Part shown: positions 5,298 to 7,234 of the stretch, in pieces | Numbering within the stretch: the stretch's first letter is position 1 | Layout of the letters: each line of letters opens with the position of its first letter | Translations under genes and position numbers: made by a program | Source: Oscillospiraceae bacterium | GTDB lineage: Bacteria; Bacillota; Clostridia; Oscillospirales; Oscillospiraceae | Reading direction: 5' to 3' | NCBI GenBank assembly: GCA_017558545.1 | Contig: JAFYUG010000211.1 | Coordinates: 1 to 7,234 of the forward strand | DNA length: 7,234 nucleotides | The notes under the pieces: model-generated | Seen by the model: only the letters and a program-made list of their open reading frames with translations | Databases searched by the model: none | Told to the model about the DNA's origin: nothing

Positions 5298-6446
5298 TCA
5301 ACTGATATATCCGGCAGCTTTCAAAAGCTCCGTTGCCCGCTCATAGTTTGCCTGACTCATCATTACAAGAGGTCCGGTGCATCCCATGCCGGTTTCAGCA
5401 TAAATTCCCGCTTTCCACAGCACCTTTGCCGCATCATCCAAATCTGTAATCTCTATGCCGGGGATGCTGGCGGTGCAGGGTTCAGAGGGAGGGCATTTTA
5501 TTTCTTCGCCGCCTGCGCTGATTTCGCCGCGTTTTTTGGAAAGGAGCAGCTGCTCCATTCCCGCTTTCTCTGCAGCGGAGAGCTCTTCTTCTGCAACTGA
5601 GAAAAGCTTTCCCTTAACCATGTCGGCAGCATACAGCAATGCATTGGCTATTACGGGGGCGCCGGAAGCGCGGGATATTATGGACACAAGCTTTGTATAT
5701 CCCTTGCCAATGCCGGGTCCATAGCCATATCCGCTGGATTCAAAGCTGCCGCCGGTGGTATAGGCGCTCATCATTTTCATGAGCACATTGCCGGTGAGGC
5801 TATCGCATACCAGCACATCGGCAGTTCCCTGAAGAACATCATTTCCGCGCATTATAGCTCCGCCATCGGCTCTGGAAGAGCCTGCCCACTGAAAATTATA
5901 GCCATTTTCGCGCATCTTATTTAAGACTATCTCGGCCTGACGGACGCCATCAATATTCAGAAGGCCAAGCCTGGGGGAGCTTATACCTGCCGCTTTGGCA
6001 ACGGAGATGCCGTAAAGGGCATTTTTAACCAGGCCGTCCACTCTCTCCGCGCTGGATGTGCCGGTTGTTGTTGCAATGAACATTTCTTTTCCCGCAGCGG
6101 GAGTTACCACCCGTCCCACAGTTGCAACTCCTATGGGGAAGGGATAATGCATGGTTACAGCGCCGTCCACAACTCCGCTATCAAGGAGTTCATCCATGCG
6201 CTTATGACCCTCTTCCTCATTATCCACCTTCAGGGTAATAACTCCGGGTGCTTCCAGAGAGCCTATATACCAAACTTCTATGCCCTTGGAGGCGGCAATC
6301 AATGCGCCCTTCATTGCATTTTCTTCGCCATGCTCGCTGCCCATTCCGGTCAGCGCAATTTTCGGTTTAGCAGAAAAGGAGCCGTTTTCAAGTCCAGATG
6401 CCATCTCCAGAAATATTTTGGCGATACTTTTTTCGACATCTTTCAT
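5298..6446 (-). CDS. grdD: Glycine/sarcosine/betaine reductase complex component C, alpha subunit
   Basis: Component C takes the Se-carboxymethyl group carried on selenoprotein A and, with GrdC, releases acetyl phosphate, from which ATP is made. GrdD performs the final phosphorolysis of the acetyl thioester. The protein has 382 residues with a PlsX-like fold. An N-terminal helix is followed by PKIALTGMGSEHGEENAMKGA (about 28-48), TGTSSAERVDG in the middle, and GSFESSGYGYGPGIGKG. Near the C-terminus GMGCTGP places Cys356 where Eubacterium acidaminophilum GrdD has active-site Cys359. The start is ATG 6446-6444, 8 nt after AGGTGG, a site that overlaps the grdC stop codon. A GTG at 6458 in the same frame lies within that site and is rejected. 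The gene follows grdC by 14 bp in the standard grdC-grdD order and ends at TGA 5300-5298. Confidence 0.96.
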   Translation of the reverse strand: MKDVEKSIAKIFLEMASGLENGSFSAKPKIALTGMGSEHGEENAMKGALIAASKGIEVWYIGSLEAPGVITLKVDNEEEGHKRMDELLDSGVVDGAVTMHYPFPIGVATVGRVVTPAAGKEMFIATTTGTSSAERVDGLVKNALYGISVAKAAGISSPRLGLLNIDGVRQAEIVLNKMRENGYNFQWAGSSRADGGAIMRGNDVLQGTADVLVCDSLTGNVLMKMMSAYTTGGSFESSGYGYGPGIGKGYTKLVSIISRASGAPVIANALLYAADMVKGKLFSVAEEELSAAEKAGMEQLLLSKKRGEISAGGEEIKCPPSEPCTASIPGIEITDLDDAAKVLWKAGIYAETGMGCTGPLVMMSQANYERATELLKAAGYIS

Positions 6447-6460
6447 AGCATATACCACCT

Positions 6461-7234
6461 TTATTCGCTCTGAGCCAACATGGATGCTGCAAACTCTCTC
6501 AGCGCCTTTGCAATAAGACCCTTGAGTTCGTCCTCTCCTATTGCCACAGCCTTGGCCTCTGCGCCGGTATTATTCTGAACAACAAAGGAGACGCCGTCGA
6601 AGAGATTGGTCATGCGGCCAAGGAACAGAGAGCCCTTGCCTATTATCATAACGCGGGAGATTTCCCCGGCCATGATGTCCTCTCTGGCAAAGCCCAGATA
6701 AGGCACGCCTGAAGGAATATGACCCTGAGTGGGCGCCCAGCCAACCAGACCATGCTTTTCCGTGAAGGCGGCAAGCTCAGCTCTCTGCAAATCTCCACGC
6801 TTAACCGCCAAAGCGCCAATCATTTTATAGTTGGCGAGGGGGACATCGCCTGCGCCCGCAGGCTTTGTAATATCGGGATTTTGCATTTCGGGAGAATATT
6901 TATCAATATCGGTAACCTTAAGTCCTGCTCTGTCCAGAGGATCAGTGACCAGACTGGAAATAACGGACTGGGGAGCAGAGCCTGTGCCGACTGTATGTCG
7001 GCCTATAATATCCAGATTGAATTCGGGGCTGACGCCGTCATCCTGAGAGATGACCACGGCAAAGCCTGCAATCATGTCCTCCAGAATGGGCAGACCCTTT
7101 TTAATATGGTCCTTGCCGTTCATGCCAAGCTTGGCGGTGCAGCCGCCTGCGGTGACAACAACGGTTTTATAAACTCCGGCGGCCACCAAGGCGGCGGCCT
7201 CTATAATGGCGTGGGCAGGGCCTGCGCAGAAGCC
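6461..7234 (-). CDS. grdC: Glycine/sarcosine/betaine reductase complex component C, beta subunit (C-terminal half, cut by window edge)
   Basis: The frame is open from the right edge to TAA 6463-6461, giving 257 residues. The family is near 510, so the N-terminal half is outside the window. The visible part begins GFCAGPAHAIIEAAA and continues with VVVTAGGCTAKLGMNGKDH, VGTGSAPQSVISSLV, the MQNPDITKPAGAGDVPLANYKMIGALAV region and APTQGHIPSGVPYLGFARE. It ends in IIGKGSLFLGRMTNLFDG, all characteristic of GrdC, a protein related to the beta-ketoacyl-ACP synthase III fold. With GrdD it converts the carboxymethyl-selenoether from selenoprotein A to an acetyl thioester. A TTG at 7189 is internal and not a start. 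The overlapping Shine-Dalgarno/stop arrangement with grdD indicates one operon. By family knowledge the genes to the right should include the Sec-containing grdA and grdB. Confidence 0.96.
   Translation of the reverse strand, partial: GFCAGPAHAIIEAAALVAAGVYKTVVVTAGGCTAKLGMNGKDHIKKGLPILEDMIAGFAVVISQDDGVSPEFNLDIIGRHTVGTGSAPQSVISSLVTDPLDRAGLKVTDIDKYSPEMQNPDITKPAGAGDVPLANYKMIGALAVKRGDLQRAELAAFTEKHGLVGWAPTQGHIPSGVPYLGFAREDIMAGEISRVMIIGKGSLFLGRMTNLFDGVSFVVQNNTGAEAKAVAIGEDELKGLIAKALREFAASMLAQSE

Noticed and set aside
5104..5301. 65-codon minus-strand ORF spanning the grdD-selA spacer
   Set aside because: It overlaps the selA start in another frame, has no clear Shine-Dalgarno site, and its composition is that of AT-rich spacer DNA.
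6447..6458. grdD start at GTG 6458
   Set aside because: This GTG is part of the Shine-Dalgarno AGGTGG itself. ATG 6446 is correctly spaced from that site.
1..7234. CRISPR arrays, insertion sequences, phage genes, defence systems or an unknown gene cluster
   Set aside because: No direct repeat arrays, transposase motifs or unassigned coding stretches are visible. Essentially all coding capacity is accounted for by the LysR gene, selD, selB, selA, grdD and grdC.

Overview
The window is a nearly complete selenocysteine (Sec) toolkit next to the end of a glycine reductase operon. It holds a LysR-type regulator (cut by the left edge), selD, the Sec tRNA gene selC, selB, selA, grdD, and the C-terminal half of grdC (cut by the right edge). 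The gene content points to an anaerobic, amino-acid-fermenting bacterium that reduces glycine, sarcosine or betaine in Stickland-type metabolism. Clostridia are the most likely source, given the Gram-positive-style Shine-Dalgarno sites, the grd genes and the roughly balanced base composition. Synergistetes or other grd-bearing anaerobes cannot be excluded from sequence alone.

Layout. Positions 1-396 (-) encode the N-terminal 132 residues of the LysR regulator. A 64-bp divergent spacer follows, with a good sigma70-type promoter for selD and a small palindrome between its -35 and -10 boxes. selD (461-1522, +) is itself a selenoprotein gene: codon 16, where E. coli SelD has catalytic Cys17, is an in-frame TGA followed by a stem-loop of bacterial SECIS form. 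selD runs tail-to-tail into selC (1559-1655, -) across a 39-bp bidirectional terminator. selC has its own promoter (1679-1707). Upstream of that on the minus strand lie the selB terminator (1736-1782), selB (1861-3774) and selA (3771-5144). selA and selB are joined by an ATGA stop/start overlap. Between selA and grdD is a 153-bp spacer with a perfect 15-bp inverted repeat around a tiny leader ORF that ends in two tandem UGA codons and is in frame with selA. grdD (5298-6446) and grdC (6461 to the right edge) complete the minus-strand array.

How the parts work together. SelD makes selenophosphate from selenide and ATP. SerRS (not in the window) charges the selC tRNA with serine, and SelA converts Ser-tRNA(Sec) to Sec-tRNA(Sec) with selenophosphate. 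SelB-GTP carries Sec-tRNA(Sec) to UGA codons followed by a SECIS. The Sec users here are selD itself and, by family knowledge, the grdA/grdB selenoproteins expected beyond the right edge. GrdC/GrdD (component C) take the selenoprotein-bound carboxymethyl product to acetyl phosphate. The window contains no unknown gene family. The less ordinary signals are the Sec-containing SelD with a readable SECIS, an unusual acceptor stem in tRNA(Sec) (G3:U70 wobble and a mismatched eighth pair), and the structured leader ahead of selA.
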